Positions 28,781 to 38,228 of a stretch of 64,000 bases of DNA are shown here, one piece after another. The position numbers were made by a program, and so were the translations under genes. Position 1 is the first letter of the stretch; each line of letters begins with the position of its first letter. Under the pieces are notes generated by a model that did no database searches, was not told where the DNA came from, and saw only the letters and a list, made by a program, of their open reading frames with translations. Origin of the DNA: Pseudomonas sp. UFMG81 (GTDB lineage: Bacteria > Pseudomonadota > Gammaproteobacteria > Pseudomonadales > Pseudomonadaceae); contig NZ_JACAFQ010000003.1 of the NCBI RefSeq assembly GCF_015354575.1, positions 1 through 64,000 on the forward strand, read 5' to 3'.

Positions 28781-29857
28781 ATGTCGGCTAAAAAGAAGCC
28801 AGTCAGTACGCCTTTGCACCTGCTCCAGCAACTTTCCGGTAGCCTGCTCGAACATTTGGAAGATGCCTGCTCCCAAGCGATGGCGGATGCCGAGAAACTG
28901 TTGGCCAAGTTGGAAAAACAACGTGGCAAGGCCCAGGAAAAACTGCACAACGCTCGCCTGAAGTTGCAGGACGCGGCCAAGGCCGGTAAAGCCAAGGCAC
29001 AAGGCAAGGCAAAGAAGGCCGCCGGCGAACTGGAAGACTTGCTCGATTCGCTCAAGGATCGTCAGACCCAGACCCGCACCTACATCCAGCAGCTCAAGCG
29101 CGATGCCCAGGAAAGCCTGAAGCTGGCCCAGGGTGTCGGCAAGGTACGCGAAGCTGCCGCCAAGGCGCTCGACTCGCGCACCACCGCACCGAAAGTCGCG
29201 GCCAAGCCTGCCACCAAAGCCCCGGCCAAACCGGCTGCCAAAACCGCAGCTGCCAAACCAGCCGCCGCCAAGCCAGTGGCTGCCAAGGCCCCGGCCAAGC
29301 CTGCCGTGAAAGCCGCCGCCAAGCCAGTTGCGGCTAAAGCCCCGCCCAAAACCGCTGCCGCTAAACCTGCCGCCAAGCCAGCGGCTAAACCGGTAGCTGC
29401 CAAGGCCGCCGCCAAGCCTGCTGCCGCTAAAGCTCCGGCCAAAACCGCTGCAGCCAAACCTGCCGCCAAAGCCCCGGCCAAGCCTGCTGCCGCTAAACCG
29501 GCTGCCGCCAAAGCCCCGGCCAAGCCCGCTGCCGCTAAATCGGCTGCCGCCAAAGCCCCGGCCAAGCCCGCTGCCGCTAAACCGGTTGCCGCCAAAGCCC
29601 CGGCCAAGCCTGCTGCCGCTAAACCGGCCGCAGCCAAAGCACCCGCCAAGCCCGCTGCGGCCAAGCCGGTCGCCGCCAAGGCACCCGCCAAACCAGCAGC
29701 GACCAAACCGGCCGCCAAGCCCGCCGCTGCAAAACCTGTCGCCAGCAAACCGGCCGCTCCAGCCTCCAGCGCCGCACCGGCACCGGCTGCCAGCCCGGCT
29801 ACCCCGGCAGCAGCCCCTGCCAGCACCCCGGCTCAGGCGCCGTCCTCGGCCTCCTGA
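28781..29857 (+). CDS. algP: Histone H1-like regulator AlgP
   Basis: A 358-residue protein. Residues 1-135 are a charged helical domain (LHLLQQLSGSLLEHLEDACSQAMADAEKLLAKLEKQRG...). From about 145 to 330 it is made of KPAA-type tandem repeats (AAKPAAAKAPAKP), like the lysine-alanine-proline tail of histone H1. It binds DNA and was found as a regulator of algD in P. aeruginosa. The repeat number probably varies between strains through recombination. CAGGAGG precedes the ATG. Its 3' end overlaps the convergent TIGR02444 gene by 25 bases. Confidence 0.95.
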   Translation: MSAKKKPVSTPLHLLQQLSGSLLEHLEDACSQAMADAEKLLAKLEKQRGKAQEKLHNARLKLQDAAKAGKAKAQGKAKKAAGELEDLLDSLKDRQTQTRTYIQQLKRDAQESLKLAQGVGKVREAAAKALDSRTTAPKVAAKPATKAPAKPAAKTAAAKPAAAKPVAAKAPAKPAVKAAAKPVAAKAPPKTAAAKPAAKPAAKPVAAKAAAKPAAAKAPAKTAAAKPAAKAPAKPAAAKPAAAKAPAKPAAAKSAAAKAPAKPAAAKPVAAKAPAKPAAAKPAAAKAPAKPAAAKPVAAKAPAKPAATKPAAKPAAAKPVASKPAAPASSAAPAPAASPATPAAAPASTPAQAPSSAS

Positions 29858-30312
29858 AGCTGTCGGGCCGCGGCGCGCAGCTGATGCAGCGCGTCGTGGC
29901 CTTGGGCCTGGTCCGGCACCAGCCGGGCCAGCCAGTCTTCGCCAGCGCCCGCTCCGGCGGGCCAGGTGCGCGCAAGCGATTCCAGGCGCTCCAGCAAGGT
30001 GCGCTCGGCTTGCAGTTCCAACCTCTTCACTTGTTCGCGCAGCACCGCCAGCTGCGGGTCGGCCAGCGCCTGCTCGCGCCACTGTTGGCGAAGTGCGCGC
30101 AGCGGTTTCACCACGTCTCGCTGCCAGGGCTCGGCACTCAACTGCAACGCCGCAATGCGTTGCGCGTCGGGGGCCACCCTGCGGGCCTGCAGCCAGGTGC
30201 CGCAGAGCAGCAGGCAGACATCGCCGCCCAGCGCTTGAAGGGTGAGGCAGGCCGTTTCGACCCCCGGCCGGGCATACAGGGCCAGGGCATGATTCCACAG
30301 GTCGGTGTGCAT
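29833..30312 (-). CDS. TIGR02444 family protein
   Basis: A 159-residue protein of TIGR02444: LWNHALALYARPGVETACLTLQ at the start, LLLCGTWL, and LRALRQQWRE in the middle. Function unknown; the family is found beside algP and the ABC-F gene in pseudomonads. It diverges from the ABC-F gene with 50 bases between, and its 3' end overlaps algP. Confidence 0.85.
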   Translation of the reverse strand: MHTDLWNHALALYARPGVETACLTLQALGGDVCLLLCGTWLQARRVAPDAQRIAALQLSAEPWQRDVVKPLRALRQQWREQALADPQLAVLREQVKRLELQAERTLLERLESLARTWPAGAGAGEDWLARLVPDQAQGHDALHQLRAAARQLQEAEDGA

Positions 30313-30362
30313 GGTTTCGCTCGCGCCAGTGATCGGGGAAGCTGGTAGACTCCGCGACCATC

Positions 30363-32273
30363 ATGATCAGACTATCGAACCTCACTTTACAGCGTGGTCC
30401 ACAGCGCCTGCTAGAAGGCGCCGAGATGACCCTGCACGCCGGTCACAAGGCCGGCCTGATCGGTGCCAACGGCGCCGGCAAATCCAGCCTGTTCGCCCTG
30501 CTGCGCGGCGAGTTGACGCCCGACGGCGGCGACTGCCAGCTGCCCGGCGACTGGCGCATCGCCCACATGCGCCAGGAGGTCGACACGCTCGACCGCATTG
30601 CCGTGGACTATGTGCTCGACGGCGACGCCCGTCTGCGCAAGGTCCAGGCCGAGCTGGCGGCGGCCGAAGCGGCGCACGACGGCACCGCACTGGCGCGCCT
30701 GCACAGTGAGCTGGACAGCGCCGACGGCTACACCGCCGACGCCCGCGCGCGCAAGCTGCTGGCCGGCCTTGGTTTCAGCAACGAGCAGATGGACCGCCGC
30801 GTCGGTGACTTCTCCGGTGGCTGGCGGATGCGCCTGAACCTGGCCCAGGCACTGATGTGCCCCTCCGACCTGCTGCTGCTCGACGAACCCACCAACCACC
30901 TCGACCTCGACGCCATCCTCTGGCTGGAAGACTGGCTCAAGGGCTACCCGGGCACGCTGCTGCTGATCTCCCACGACCGCGACTTCCTCGACGCCGTGGT
31001 CGACCATGTGCTGCATGTCGAGCAGCGCAAGCTCAACCTCTACAAGGGCGGCTACAGCGCCTTCGAGCGCACCCGCGCCGAGCGCCTGGCGCAACAGCAG
31101 CAGGCGTACGAGAAGCAGCAGGCGCAGCGCGCGCACATGGAAAAGTACATCGCCCGCTTCAAGGCCCAGGCCACCAAGGCCCGCCAGGCGCAGAGCCGGA
31201 TCAAGGCCCTGGAGCGCATGGAGGAGCTGACCGCGGCGCATGTCGATTCGCCGTTCGACTTCGTCTTCCGCGAGTCGGAGAAGATCTCAAGCCCGTTGCT
31301 CGACCTTTCCGAAGCCCACCTGGGTTACGGCGACAAGGCCATCCTCGAGAAGGTCAAGCTGCAACTGGTGCCGGGCGCGCGCATCGGTTTGCTTGGCCCC
31401 AACGGTGCGGGCAAGTCGACGCTGATCAAGAACCTTGCCGGTGAACTGCAGCCCTTGTCCGGGCGCCTGGTGCGTGGCGAGAACCTCGCCGTCGGCTACT
31501 TCGCCCAGCACCAGCTCGATTCGCTGGACGACAAGGCCAGCCCGCTGCTGCACCTGCAACGCATCGCCCCGACCGAGCGCGAGCAGACCCTGCGCGACTT
31601 CCTCGGTGGCTTCGACTTCCACGGCGACCGTGTCGACGAGCCGGTGGTCAACTTCTCCGGTGGTGAAAAGGCGCGCCTGGCCCTGGCGCTGATTGCCTGG
31701 GAGCGGCCCAACCTGTTGCTGCTCGACGAACCCACCAACCACCTCGACCTCGAGATGCGCCTGGCCCTGACCATGGCCTTGCAGGAGTTCGCAGGTGCCG
31801 TGGTGGTTGTCTCCCACGACCGTCACCTGCTCAAGAGCACCACCGACGACTTCCTGCTGGTGGCCGACGGCAAGGTCGACACCTTTGACGGCGACCTGGA
31901 CGACTACAGCCGCTGGCTGGTGGAGTACCGCCAGCGCAACGCGCCAGCCAGTAACGCGCCGGTGAACCCGGACAAGACCGACAAGAAGGCCCAGCGCCAG
32001 GCGGCCGCCGCCCTGCGCCAGCAGCTGGCACCGCACAAGAAGGCCGCCGACAAGCTGGAGACTGAGCTCAACCAGTTGCACAAGGACCTGGCGCACGTCG
32101 AAGCCGTCCTGGGTGACAGCGGTGTGTACGAAGCGGCGCGCAAGGATGAGCTGCGCGACCTGCTGGCCCGCCAGACCAAGCTCAAGCAACGCGAAGGCGA
32201 ACTGGAAGAGGCCTGGATGGAAGCGTTGGAACTGCTGGAAAATATGCAGGCCGAGCTCGAGGCGCTGTCCTGA
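30363..32273 (+). CDS. ABC-F family ATPase, YheS-like
   Basis: A 636-residue soluble protein with two ABC domains and no membrane part. Walker A motifs are GANGAGKSS (near residue 34) and GPNGAGKST (near 345); signatures FSGGWRMRL and FSGGEKARL; Walker B LLLLDEPTNHLDLD and LLLLDEPTNHLDLE. The linker between them is charged. ABC-F proteins bind the ribosome E site; the C-terminal coiled coil (about 540-630) fits the YheS group. The next gene starts at its last base. Confidence 0.92.
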   Translation: MIRLSNLTLQRGPQRLLEGAEMTLHAGHKAGLIGANGAGKSSLFALLRGELTPDGGDCQLPGDWRIAHMRQEVDTLDRIAVDYVLDGDARLRKVQAELAAAEAAHDGTALARLHSELDSADGYTADARARKLLAGLGFSNEQMDRRVGDFSGGWRMRLNLAQALMCPSDLLLLDEPTNHLDLDAILWLEDWLKGYPGTLLLISHDRDFLDAVVDHVLHVEQRKLNLYKGGYSAFERTRAERLAQQQQAYEKQQAQRAHMEKYIARFKAQATKARQAQSRIKALERMEELTAAHVDSPFDFVFRESEKISSPLLDLSEAHLGYGDKAILEKVKLQLVPGARIGLLGPNGAGKSTLIKNLAGELQPLSGRLVRGENLAVGYFAQHQLDSLDDKASPLLHLQRIAPTEREQTLRDFLGGFDFHGDRVDEPVVNFSGGEKARLALALIAWERPNLLLLDEPTNHLDLEMRLALTMALQEFAGAVVVVSHDRHLLKSTTDDFLLVADGKVDTFDGDLDDYSRWLVEYRQRNAPASNAPVNPDKTDKKAQRQAAAALRQQLAPHKKAADKLETELNQLHKDLAHVEAVLGDSGVYEAARKDELRDLLARQTKLKQREGELEEAWMEALELLENMQAELEALS

Positions 32274-32860
32274 TGGAGGAGCTGCGTTCGCTGCTGCCGG
32301 GGCAATGGATGGACACGTTCTGGCTGGGGCTGCAGATCCTGTTGATCCTGATCGCGGCGTTCGTGCTGCAACGCATGATCGCCCGCGGCCTCAGGAGCCT
32401 GGGTGACCGCTACCCGCTGCCCCACGAGCTGATGATGCCGGTGCGCGGCGCCCTGCGCTGGCTGATCATGGGCAGTGCATTGCTGTTCGTACTGGAGCGT
32501 CTGGGCGTCTCGGCCACGGTGTTGTGGACGGCGCTGTCAGGCTTCGTCGCGGTGGCGGCGGTGGCGTTCTTCGCCATCTGGAGCGTGCTGTCCAACCTGC
32601 TGTGCGCGGTGCTGATCTTCACCGTGGGGCCGTTTCGCATCGGCGATGTGGTCGAGCTGGTCGACACCACCGACAAACCGGGGGTGAAGGGCCGGGTGAT
32701 CGCCATCAACCTGCTGTACACCACCTTGATGGAAACACCAGAGGCCGGCGGGGCGCTGGTGCAGGTGCCCAACAGCCAGTTCTTCCAGAAGGCGGTGCGG
32801 CGCTGGCGCGGGGCGGAAGTCCCCGTGACGGCCAAGGCTGAGTCCATCGAAGGCGACTGA
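32273..32860 (+). CDS. MscS-like mechanosensitive channel family protein
   Basis: A 195-residue protein with three membrane helices (residues 15-40, 58-80 and 85-115) and an MscS-type beta domain (VGPFRIGDVVELVDTT...GRVIAINLLYTTLMET...VQVPNSQFFQKAV). It is shorter than MscS and lacks most of the C-terminal cage. Start overlaps the ABC-F stop (TGATG), so the two are coupled. Confidence 0.85.
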   Translation: MEELRSLLPGQWMDTFWLGLQILLILIAAFVLQRMIARGLRSLGDRYPLPHELMMPVRGALRWLIMGSALLFVLERLGVSATVLWTALSGFVAVAAVAFFAIWSVLSNLLCAVLIFTVGPFRIGDVVELVDTTDKPGVKGRVIAINLLYTTLMETPEAGGALVQVPNSQFFQKAVRRWRGAEVPVTAKAESIEGD

Positions 32861-32888
32861 CTGCATAGCCTTGCGTTGGCTGTCAGGG

Positions 32889-32967
32889 CCTCATCGCCGG
32901 CAAGCCGGCTCCCACAGGTTTCATCCCGAGCTCGATCTCTGTGGGAGCCGGCTTGCCGGCGATGAGG
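32889..32967. repeat. REP-like inverted pair, CATCGCCGGCAAGCCGGC type
   Basis: 28-base arms at 32889-32916 and 32940-32967 pair exactly, between the mechanosensitive channel gene and the LysE gene. Confidence 0.85.
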
Positions 32968-33057
32968 GCCTGCTAGAAAGGCGCAGATAGTTCTGGTTAT
33001 TTTTTCGCCAACACCGTAGCTTAACGTTTTGCAACAAACGTTCGGATGAGGTGTGCG

Positions 33058-33690
33058 ATGTCGATGGAAACGTGGTTGGCCTTCTTTGCCGCGTGCTGGG
33101 TGATCAGCCTGTCGCCGGGTGCCGGGGCCATCGCCTCGATGTCCAGCGGGCTGCAGTACGGTTTCTGGCGCGGTTACTGGAACGCCCTGGGGCTGCAGCT
33201 GGGCCTGATCGTGCAGATCGCCATCATCGCCGCCGGTGTCGGCGCCATTCTCGCCGCCTCGGCCACCGCCTTCCAGGCCATCAAGTGGTTCGGCGTCGCC
33301 TACCTGGTCTACCTCGCCTACAAGCAATGGCGCGCGCTGCCCATGGACATGAGCGACGAGTCCAGCGTGCGGCCGATCGGCAAGCCGCTGAGCCTGGTGT
33401 TCCGCGGCTTCCTGGTCAACGTCAGCAACCCCAAGGCGCTGGTGTTCATGCTGGCGGTGCTGCCGCAGTTCATCAACCCGCATGAGCCGCTGCTGGCGCA
33501 GTACGTGGCAATCACCGTGACCATGATCAGCGTCGACATGCTGGTGATGGCGGGCTACACCGGGTTGGCGTCGAAGGTACTGCGCCTGCTGCGCACGCCG
33601 AAGCAGCAGAAACGCCTGAACCGTACCTTCGCCGGGCTGTTCATCGGCGCCGCGACCTTCCTCGCCACGCTGCGTCGTGCGCCGATCTGA
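33058..33690 (+). CDS. LysE/RhtB family amino acid exporter
   Basis: A 210-residue membrane protein with about six helices. LysE-family features: ISLSPGAGAIASMSSGLQYGFWRGYWNALG near residue 18 and the FLVNVSNPKALVFMLAVLPQFI motif near 120. Exports amino acids or analogues; substrate unknown. GAGG lies 6 bases before ATG 33058; an ATG at 33046 overlaps that site and is less likely. Confidence 0.88.
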   Translation: MSMETWLAFFAACWVISLSPGAGAIASMSSGLQYGFWRGYWNALGLQLGLIVQIAIIAAGVGAILAASATAFQAIKWFGVAYLVYLAYKQWRALPMDMSDESSVRPIGKPLSLVFRGFLVNVSNPKALVFMLAVLPQFINPHEPLLAQYVAITVTMISVDMLVMAGYTGLASKVLRLLRTPKQQKRLNRTFAGLFIGAATFLATLRRAPI

Positions 33691-33749
33691 CTGGATGATG
33701 GGGGCTGCTGCGCAGCCTCTTTCGCTGGCAAGCCAGCGCCTACACCCCG

Positions 33750-34502
33750 TCAGCGCTGTTTGTCGACCAAGCCCTTGAGCAGGTCCACCGGCAGCGGGAA
33801 CACGATGGTCGAACTCTTGTCGCCGGCAATCGAGCCCAGGGTCTGCATGTAGCGCAGCTGCATCGCCCCTGGCTCCTTGCTCAGCATCTGCGCTGCCTGC
33901 ATCAGTTTCTCCGAGGCCTGCAACTCGCCTTCGGCGTGAATCACCTTGGCCCGCCGCTCGCGCTCGGCTTCGGCCTGGCGGGCGATGGCGCGGATCATCG
34001 ATTCGTTCAGGTCGACATGCTTGATTTCGACGTTGGCCACCTTGATGCCCCAGGCGTCGGTCTGCGCGTCGAGTACCTCACGAATATCGCCGTTGAGCTG
34101 TTCGCGCTCGGCCAGCAGCTCGTCCAGCTCATGCTTGCCGAGCACCGCGCGCAGGGTGGTCTGGGCCAGCTGGCTGGTGGCGGCGAGGAAGTCCTCGACC
34201 TGGATGATCGCCTTCTGCGGGTCGAGCACGCGAAAGTACAGCACCGCGTTGACCTTGACCGAAACGTTGTCGCGGGTGATCACATCCTGCGGCGGTACAT
34301 CCAGCACCACGGTGCGCAAGTCGACGCGAACCATCTGCTGGATGCCCGGGATCAGGATGATCAGCCCCGGGCCCTTGACCTGCCAGAAGCGCCCGAGCTG
34401 GAACACCACACCGCGTTCGTATTCACGCAGGATGCGCAGCGCCGACAGTAGCAGGAGCACCACCAGCACGAGCAGGGTGCCGAAACCGAATTGCATGAAC
34501 AT
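33750..34502 (-). CDS. Slipin family SPFH-domain protein
   Basis: A 250-residue slipin (stomatin-like). One N-terminal membrane helix (residues 6-24), then the SPFH/band-7 domain ([39 protein letters not shown] ... [29 protein letters not shown]). It forms membrane scaffolds and is paired with NfeD1b, whose gene starts 2 bases upstream of its ATG in the same operon. A good ribosome site (AGGAG) precedes ATG 34502. Confidence 0.93.
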   Translation of the reverse strand: MFMQFGFGTLLVLVVLLLLSALRILREYERGVVFQLGRFWQVKGPGLIILIPGIQQMVRVDLRTVVLDVPPQDVITRDNVSVKVNAVLYFRVLDPQKAIIQVEDFLAATSQLAQTTLRAVLGKHELDELLAEREQLNGDIREVLDAQTDAWGIKVANVEIKHVDLNESMIRAIARQAEAERERRAKVIHAEGELQASEKLMQAAQMLSKEPGAMQLRYMQTLGSIAGDKSSTIVFPLPVDLLKGLVDKQR

Positions 34503-34504
34503 CT

Positions 34505-35845
34505 TCACTCTCCTAGCGCTGATGGCGCGGTGGCGCTGACCTCCAGCATCACGCCGTTGCGTGCGGTCACCCGCACATGCTGGCCGGGCTGCAGCGGCGT
34601 GGCGCACTGCGCCTGCCATTGCTCACCTTGAGCCTGTACCGAGCCACGAAACGGGTTGTCGGCGTGCACGAAGGTCACCGTGACCAGGCTGCCCACCAGC
34701 CCGGCGTCACCACTGACCAGGGCCCTGCGTCGTGCCTTGACCGCCATGCCCAGCACACCGCCCAGCAGCAGAGCCGAAAGCACCGCCAGGCTGACGATCA
34801 GCGCCAGCGGGATGCCAAAGCCTGGCGCGTCGGTGTCCATCAGGATCAGCGCGCCGACGATGAACGCGACGATGCCGCCGAAACCGACCACGCCAAAGCT
34901 GGGCAGGAACGCCTCGGCGATCATGAACGCCATCCCCAGCAGGATCAGTGCGACCCCGGCGTGGCTCACCGGCAGCAGTTGCAGGGCATACAGCGCCAAC
35001 AGCAGGCAGATACCGCCAATCACGCCACCGGCGGCGGTGCCGGGGTTCATGAACTCGAACAGCAGGCCGTACACCCCGATCATGATCAGGATCAGCGCCA
35101 CGCTGGGGTTGGTGATCACCGCCAGCAGGCGCGTGCGCCAGTCCGGCAAGTGCTCGACCACGGTCGCGTCGGCGGTGCGCAATTGCACGGGCTGGCCTGC
35201 GGCGACCAGGTTCTGCCCGTCGAGCTGGCGCAATAACTCGGGCAGGTCGTTGGCGACCCGGTCGATCACTTTCAGGCGCAAGGCTTCGCTGGCTGGCAGG
35301 CTCACCGCCTCGCGTACCGCTTTCTCTGCCCAGTCGGCGTTGCGCCCGCGCAGCTCGGCCAGGCCGCGGATATAGGCTGCCGCGTCGTTGACCTGCTTGC
35401 GGGCGAGGGTGTCCTGTTGTTTGTCGGCATCCTTCTCGGGTGTGCCGGGCGAACCTATCTGCACCGGTGTGGCGGCACCCAGGTTGGTCCCGGGCGCCAT
35501 GGCCGCCACATGGCTGGCATAGAGGATATAGGTGCCGGCGCTGGCCGCGCGGGCACCGCCGGGGGCGACGTAGGTGGCCACCGGCACGGGGCTGGCCAGG
35601 ATGGCCTTGATGATCTGGCGCATGGCGCTGTCCAGCCCGCCAGGGGTGTCGAGGCGGATCACCACCAGCTGTGCACCTTGTGCCTGGGCCTGGTCCAGCC
35701 CACGTAGCAGGTAGTCCGCGCTGGCCGGGCCGATGGCGTCGTCGACGCTGAGCAGCCACACCGTGCCACCGGGCGCTGCCTGGCCGCCTGGGCTCAGGCC
35801 GAGCATCAGCAGCAACAGCAACACGCGCCAGCCGTGAGCGATCAC
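34505..35845 (-). CDS. NfeD1b-type ClpP-class membrane serine protease
   Basis: A 446-residue protein with a signal peptide, a ClpP-like serine protease domain (residues 27-220, with [27 protein letters not shown] and the catalytic serine in [16 protein letters not shown]), four or so membrane helices (235-375) and a C-terminal OB-fold NfeD domain. Homologues with a Ser-Lys dyad cut stomatin near its C terminus, which agrees with the downstream slipin gene. Confidence 0.92.
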   Translation of the reverse strand: MIAHGWRVLLLLLMLGLSPGGQAAPGGTVWLLSVDDAIGPASADYLLRGLDQAQAQGAQLVVIRLDTPGGLDSAMRQIIKAILASPVPVATYVAPGGARAASAGTYILYASHVAAMAPGTNLGAATPVQIGSPGTPEKDADKQQDTLARKQVNDAAAYIRGLAELRGRNADWAEKAVREAVSLPASEALRLKVIDRVANDLPELLRQLDGQNLVAAGQPVQLRTADATVVEHLPDWRTRLLAVITNPSVALILIMIGVYGLLFEFMNPGTAAGGVIGGICLLLALYALQLLPVSHAGVALILLGMAFMIAEAFLPSFGVVGFGGIVAFIVGALILMDTDAPGFGIPLALIVSLAVLSALLLGGVLGMAVKARRRALVSGDAGLVGSLVTVTFVHADNPFRGSVQAQGEQWQAQCATPLQPGQHVRVTARNGVMLEVSATAPSALGE

Positions 35846-35941
35846 CTGTCGTCACCTCATTGGGGCTTGTCCTTGAAGTTTAGCCGTGGCCACCTGTGCG
35901 CGGCCTAAACTTGTGGGTGGGGGCGAAACCGGAGGTGCATC

Positions 35942-36400
35942 ATGCGTATGGCCAAGACCCTTCAGCAGCGCCTGGACCAGGCCAACTGCGACTACGACAT
36001 CATTGCCCACCCACATTCGGCCACCAGCCTCGAGTCGGCGCGCACGGCCAGCGTACCCGCCGAGCGGGTCGCGAAATCGGTGATGCTGGATGACCGCCAT
36101 GGCAACTACATCATGGCCGTGTTACCGGCCAACCGGCACCTGGACATGACCGAGGTGCGCATGACCGGCGCCTGGCAACTGACCAGCGAGAGCAACCTGC
36201 CGAGCCTGTTCGGCGATTGCGAACGCGGTGCCGTCCCAGCATTGGGCGATGCCTACAATATTCCGATGCTGCTCGACCGCAGGCTTACCCGCCAGGGTGA
36301 TATCTATTTCGAGGCGGGTGACCACGATCACCTGATCCACATGAGCATGGAGCAATACCTGAAACTGGTGCCGCACGCCGAAGTGCGCGAACTGAGCTGA
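35942..36400 (+). CDS. YbaK/ProX-type aminoacyl-tRNA deacylase
   Basis: A 152-residue protein of the YbaK/EbsC/ProX family, which hydrolyses wrongly charged tRNAs in trans. Features: HPHSATSLESARTASVPAERVAKSVMLDD near residues 23-50, where the lysine of AKSV is the catalytic residue in the family, and GAVPALGDAYNIPMLLD. GGAGGTGC precedes the ATG. Which aminoacyl-tRNA is corrected is not visible. Confidence 0.88.
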   Translation: MRMAKTLQQRLDQANCDYDIIAHPHSATSLESARTASVPAERVAKSVMLDDRHGNYIMAVLPANRHLDMTEVRMTGAWQLTSESNLPSLFGDCERGAVPALGDAYNIPMLLDRRLTRQGDIYFEAGDHDHLIHMSMEQYLKLVPHAEVRELS

Positions 36401-36459
36401 TGCTCGCAACCCACGCCGGGCCGGCGTCGTGGACGGCCCGCCCGGCCCGAGGAGGAACC

Positions 36460-36702
36460 ATGGAAGCACCGACCCATCCATTCGCCGACCTGTTCAAGCA
36501 ACTGGGCTTGCCCGACGACGCTCAGAGCATCGACCAGTTCATCACCTCGCATTCGCCACTGAAAAACGAGATCAAGCTGGTGGATGCGCCCTTCTGGAGC
36601 GAATCGCAACGGGCTTTTCTCAAGCAAAGCATCATAGAGGACGCTGATTGGGCGGTGCCCTTCGATCAACTCAACGAGGCCCTGCGCCGGCCCCGAAAAT
36701 AA
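36460..36702 (+). CDS. DUF2789 family protein
   Basis: An 80-residue protein matching DUF2789 (HPFADLFKQLGLPDDAQSIDQFITSHSPLKNEIKLVDAPFWSESQRAFLKQSI). Small helical family of unknown role. GAGGAGG lies 6 bases before ATG 36460, fixing this start over an earlier in-frame ATG. Confidence 0.88.
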   Translation: MEAPTHPFADLFKQLGLPDDAQSIDQFITSHSPLKNEIKLVDAPFWSESQRAFLKQSIIEDADWAVPFDQLNEALRRPRK

Positions 36703-36772
36703 AGCGCCGAGCGGCACCTGATGGGTGAACGGGGCGTTGCTATGCTCAGGAAAAACAAGAGGGGATGGCGCG

Positions 36773-37411
36773 ATGAAAGATCCCTACGCACCAGGCTTCT
36801 GGTGCTCCGTGACGATCCTGGGCACCCTGACCGGCGGCTACTTCTACGGCATCCGGCACACCCAGCAGATGAACCAGGCCGTGCAGTTTCTGTATGCCGC
36901 CGCCGCCGTGACCGCGGCGGTGGCGCTGTGCGGCCTGGCGTGGATCGCCTGGCAGCAGCTGCACCTGAACAAACGCGAAGTGGCCCAGGGGCGAACGTTG
37001 CTGACCATCTGGAACACCAAGGTCGCCCTGCGCCGGGTCGAAACGGTGTTCGACCGCTATTTCTGGGGCAGCTACTGGCATTCCGGGCGCACTTTCGAAG
37101 AGGTGATGGGCGAGCTCAAGGGCACGCCGCTGGAACAGAGCCTCGACGCCCTCAAGCGCCAGTGCCGCGAACTCGACCGGGAAATCCACGACCACCATCA
37201 CCATTGGCTGGCCAATGCCCGTGACCTGTCCAGTGTCGCCACCGCCATGGCCCGTGAACGCTATCAGCTGGACCTGTGTGATGCGCCCGTGCGTGAGGGG
37301 GGCAACACCGCCGTGCTCAACCGTGACCTGGAAGTACTGGTGTACACCTGGTCGGCGCGCCTGCGCAGCTTCGACCATCAGCTGGACGAGCTGGAGCGCG
37401 CCTACCACTGA
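36773..37411 (+). CDS. Two-helix membrane protein of unknown function
   Basis: A 212-residue protein with two membrane helices (about residues 9-27 and 36-61) followed by a cytoplasmic helical domain (LHLNKREVAQGRTLLTIWNTKVALRRVETVFDRYFWG, then HDHHHHWLANARDLSSVATAMARERYQLDLC). The His-rich HDHHHH segment near residue 140 could bind metal. No family recognised. GAGGGG precedes ATG 36773. Convergent with the CBS gene, 3 bases apart. Confidence 0.7.
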   Translation: MKDPYAPGFWCSVTILGTLTGGYFYGIRHTQQMNQAVQFLYAAAAVTAAVALCGLAWIAWQQLHLNKREVAQGRTLLTIWNTKVALRRVETVFDRYFWGSYWHSGRTFEEVMGELKGTPLEQSLDALKRQCRELDREIHDHHHHWLANARDLSSVATAMARERYQLDLCDAPVREGGNTAVLNRDLEVLVYTWSARLRSFDHQLDELERAYH

Positions 37412-37414
37412 GGG

Positions 37415-37852
37415 TCATTCGCCGCGGATGTACTGCTCCAACTGAAGGATCAGGTTGGCCTGCTCGGCGATGGTTTCCTTCACCAGGTCGCCGATCGACA
37501 GCAACCCCAGCAACTCGCCGTTGTGCACCACCGGCAGGTGACGCAGATGGCGGTTGGTCATCAGGTTCATGCAGTACTCGAGGTTCTGCTTAGGCTCTAC
37601 GGTGACCACCGGTGAGCTCATGATCTCGCGCACTGGCGTCGCTGCCGAAGAGCGCCCCTTGAGCACCAGCTTACGGGCATAGTCACGTTCGCTGACGATC
37701 CCCACCACTTGGTCGTTCTCCACCACCGGCAATGCGCCGACGTTCTTTTCCGCCAGCATTTTCAAGGCATCCAGCACCGAGTCATCAGGGCCGATGGTGT
37801 ACACGGTCTGATGCTGGGATTTGGTCTTGAGGATTTGTTCGACGTTCTTCAT
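37415..37852 (-). CDS. CBS-domain pair protein
   Basis: A 145-residue protein made of two CBS domains: first SVLDALKMLAEKNVGALPVVENDQVVGIVSERDYAR, second MSSPVVTVEPKQNLEYCMNLMTNRHLRHLPVVHNGELLGLLSIGDLVK. Such stand-alone pairs bind adenine nucleotides and sense energy status. Target unknown. Confidence 0.9.
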   Translation of the reverse strand: MKNVEQILKTKSQHQTVYTIGPDDSVLDALKMLAEKNVGALPVVENDQVVGIVSERDYARKLVLKGRSSAATPVREIMSSPVVTVEPKQNLEYCMNLMTNRHLRHLPVVHNGELLGLLSIGDLVKETIAEQANLILQLEQYIRGE

Positions 37853-38027
37853 ACGGGCCTCGGTGGGTGAAAAAGCACGGTGTCGGAGTAAATAAAGCAT
37901 CCGGCACGGCGCTCTGCACGGCAATGCAGGAAACGGCATCGAGGCGATTGAAAAACGTCATGGTTGCAGGTGCATGAAAAAAAGGCGGCCCTAAGGCTAA
38001 TGCCAGTCAGTTAAGCCACATTTGGGG

Positions 38028-38155
38028 CTGCTTCGCAGCCCTTCGCGGCGGTTCGGCGCTCCGACAAGCCCGCTCCCACAGGTACGGCGCATATGTTGAG
38101 AAATGCGCAATCCTGTGGGAGCGGGCTTGCCCGCGAAGGGCCGCAGAGCGGCCCC
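38028..38155. repeat. REP-like cluster upstream of the zinc-ribbon/DUF805 gene end
   Basis: ACAAGCCCGCTCCCACAGG at 38064-38082 pairs with its complement at 38112-38130, inside larger GGGGCTGC/GCAGCCC and CGCGAAGGG blocks. This fills most of the 376-base gap 37853-38228 between the CBS gene and the DUF805 gene; no gene is seen there. Confidence 0.75.
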
Positions 38156-38228
38156 AATCAATGCGATGGCGCACTAACTGATCAGCATTAGCCCGAAGGC
38201 CGCCTCATCATTCCCGCTCAGGCTGCGC

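Noticed and set aside
29215-29760. Repeat array that could be mistaken for CRISPR
   Set aside because: It is in frame protein repeat DNA (KPAA) without spacers of constant length and with no cas genes nearby.
28763-30385. A 540-codon minus-strand frame opposite algP
   Set aside because: Its Gly/Arg/Ser repeats mirror the algP KPAA repeats; no start site or domain.
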